Assembly (NCBI GenBank): GCA_937139495.1 | Contig: CAKZQC010000027.1 | Coordinates: 186,001 to 250,000, forward strand | Direction: 5' to 3' | Source of the DNA: an uncultured Saprospiraceae bacterium | Lineage (GTDB): Bacteria; Bacteroidota; Bacteroidia; Chitinophagales; Saprospiraceae | Length of the DNA stretch: 64,000 nucleotides | Shown here: positions 62,474 to 64,000 of the stretch, piece after piece | Position numbering within the stretch: the first letter of the stretch is position 1 | Layout: every line of letters starts with the position of its first letter | Position numbers and translations under genes: made by a program | Notes under the pieces: model-generated | Told to the model about the DNA's origin: nothing | Seen by the model: the letters and a program-made list of their open reading frames with translations, nothing else | The model's database searches: none

Positions 62474-64000
62474 TAAAATATTTGTTCTACGTTTTTAACA
62501 ATCCAATCTTTCTTCAATTCACTTAAATATTTTTGCAATGCTGGTTTTTGATTTGTATTTTCCAAATCTTTTGGTGGGTTAGCACTTAATATACTATCTA
62601 AATTCCCAACAATAATTAATAGTTTTTTTTGCCTTGACAAGGCAACATTTATACGATTTGCATTAGATAAAAAACCTAATGTTTGTTGCTGACTTCTTAC
62701 TAGATCAAAAATGATAATATCCTTTTCCAAACCTTGAAATTTATCTACAACAGATATAACTACATTGTTAGATTTTACATTTTTCAGTTTACGATAATCA
62801 ACTTTATTTCTAACAACTTTTTTTATTTCTTTTACTTGTGCAGAATAACCTGTGATAACACCAATTGTATAATTCTTTACTTTTTCAAACCTATCTAATT
62901 TCTTTAAAATTTCAGGAATTAGTTTAGCACTTTCTCTATTTTTAGACGAACCATTTCCATCAATTTCACTTTTATCTGAATTGCCAATATTAAGAAAGAC
63001 GATTGAACTATCAATTTTTAAATCAAGATTATGTTCTTTTTCTTGTGGTCTTTCAACTGGTTTTATCGGTTCATCTCCAAAAGGTTCATAAAAGCATTTT
63101 GAAGTTAGTAAAACCTGGTCTTTTGAACTTCTTCTACATTCTTCTAACTGACTTTTAAAGTCATCATCAATTTTTGTTATTACTTGCTCAAATAAACTTG
63201 GTCTATTAAAATAATCATCCCAACTGTCAAATTCATCTGTGTCGGTTTTAAAATTTTCTCTTAACCATTTTTCAACTTCACGATTTGCAGTTAGCATTGG
63301 TCTTAATTGTCTATGGTCGCCAACAAGGATTAATTTTTCGGCTAAAACTATTGGTATTAACGCTTCTGCTGTGGTTGCTTTTCCACTTTCGTCCATTATT
63401 ACATAGTCAAACTCAAAATTATATTTTTGATACTTTTTTGATGCAATATGATTAGTCGTTGCTCCAATTACTCTAATACTATCTATTAATTTTTGATTTA
63501 TATTGCTATTTTCATCTAAGGAACTAATTGTTGCTAACCAATCATTATGTATTTGTTGTTTTAAAAAGTATTCTTCAAAATTTATCTTTACAAATTTATT
63601 GATAGAGCTTATAAATTCAGTTTTGGAAGTCAGTGACTCTTCAACACCTTTAAACGCATTAAAACGCTCCAACATTTTTTCTATTTGTTGTTTTTTTACT
63701 TTCCATTGTTTATTGGAAGAAAGGATTTCAAAAATTGGTAATAGAATAATATTTTCTTTTTCTAACGCTTTTTTAAATTGCTCTTTGTATGGTTTCCAAT
63801 TGGCTTTAGTTTTTTTTCTTACTTCTTCTTTCCAACCCTCAATTTTTCTGTCTAAAGTATGTTTTTGTAAACTTGGTTTTGGTTTTCTAATACCACTTAA
63901 TCGAACAATTGGAATCTCTTTTTCCAATAGATTATCTAACACGTTATCAACTGCATCATTTGTTTGAGAAGTGATTAAAATTTTAGCATCAGGATTTTTA
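62473..64000 (-). CDS. Superfamily 1 helicase, UPF1/COG1112-like (N-terminus outside window)
   Basis: About 509 residues are visible; the reading frame continues past 64000, because 'KILITSQTNDAVDNVLDNLLEK' at the edge is helicase motif Ia and motif I must lie beyond. An insert of about 150 residues is mostly helical. Motif II reads 'YVIMDESGKATTAEALIP' (DESG instead of the usual DEAS), motif III 'LVGDHRQLRPM', motif V 'VVDKFQGLEKDIIIFDLVRS' and motif VI 'NANRINVALSRQKKLLIIVGN'. This is the COG1112 type seen in Mokosh defence systems, where it pairs with a PLD nuclease as here. Whether a kinase domain is present at the N-terminus cannot be seen. Confidence 0.88.
   Translation of the reverse strand, partial: KNPDAKILITSQTNDAVDNVLDNLLEKEIPIVRLSGIRKPKPSLQKHTLDRKIEGWKEEVRKKTKANWKPYKEQFKKALEKENIILLPIFEILSSNKQWKVKKQQIEKMLERFNAFKGVEESLTSKTEFISSINKFVKINFEEYFLKQQIHNDWLATISSLDENSNINQKLIDSIRVIGATTNHIASKKYQKYNFEFDYVIMDESGKATTAEALIPIVLAEKLILVGDHRQLRPMLTANREVEKWLRENFKTDTDEFDSWDDYFNRPSLFEQVITKIDDDFKSQLEECRRSSKDQVLLTSKCFYEPFGDEPIKPVERPQEKEHNLDLKIDSSIVFLNIGNSDKSEIDGNGSSKNRESAKLIPEILKKLDRFEKVKNYTIGVITGYSAQVKEIKKVVRNKVDYRKLKNVKSNNVVISVVDKFQGLEKDIIIFDLVRSQQQTLGFLSNANRINVALSRQKKLLIIVGNLDSILSANPPKDLENTNQKPALQKYLSELKKDWIVKNVEQIF

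Overview
The window looks like chromosomal DNA from a marine, gliding-type Bacteroidota of the Saprospiria, and Aureispira or a close relative is the best guess. The evidence is the low G+C, AT-rich intergenic DNA with Bacteroidota-type promoters (TTTG, about 20 nt, TAnnTTTG), a type IX secretion sorting domain on a PKD-repeat protein, many small lipoproteins, and above all a polyunsaturated fatty acid (PUFA) synthase locus. From memory, the layout of that locus resembles the multi-gene arachidonic acid synthase reported from Aureispira marina. No rRNA, tRNA or CRISPR array was seen.

Layout. Positions 1-5.5 kb hold two tandem DUF3137-like membrane proteins, a SCO1-like copper chaperone with a cytochrome c lipoprotein, a class III CoA-transferase and a secreted nuclease. 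Positions 5.7-13.9 kb hold a PKD/T9SS surface protein, a Cys-rich copper-storage-like protein, an MscS channel, a sterol-desaturase-like enzyme, a membrane glycosyltransferase-like protein and 3-hydroxybutyryl-CoA dehydrogenase. Positions 14-28 kb are mostly housekeeping: aldose epimerase, saccharopine dehydrogenase, rpe, fmt, a tail-anchored protein with two apparent ubiquitin-like folds, a periplasmic thioredoxin, rpsP, dusB and several unknowns.

Positions 28.0-47.4 kb are the PUFA locus. It contains a divergent 4'-phosphopantetheinyl transferase, a TetR regulator, KS-AT-ACPx3 (29479-33861), KR-DH (33885-36404), two unrelated lipoprotein genes plus a MITE, KS-CLF-AT-DH-DH (38690-45478) and a PfaD-type enoyl reductase (45791-47410). 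Together these give every activity needed for iterative PUFA synthesis: carrier activation, condensation, acyl loading, ketoreduction, dehydration/isomerisation and enoyl reduction. The first two synthase genes are separated by a run of nine A, at which a -1 shift would fuse them into the canonical PfaA order.

Positions 47.5-60.6 kb hold MoeB-rhodanese, a response regulator, an HtrA protease, a GIY-YIG protein, RfbD, a chromate transporter overlapping a GCS2-CBS fusion, and an Rrf2 regulator next to flavohaemoglobin (nitric oxide detoxification). Positions 60.7-64 kb (minus strand) hold a superfamily 1 helicase that runs off the window, overlapped by a PLD-family nuclease. This pairing resembles the Mokosh anti-phage system. 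A small unknown gene follows it.

Mobile DNA is limited to two 124-bp copies of a MITE (1174-1297 and 38544-38667) in opposite orientation. Both have terminal inverted repeats and 9-bp target duplications, and one lies inside the PUFA locus. Shorter REP-like and inverted-repeat elements also occur.
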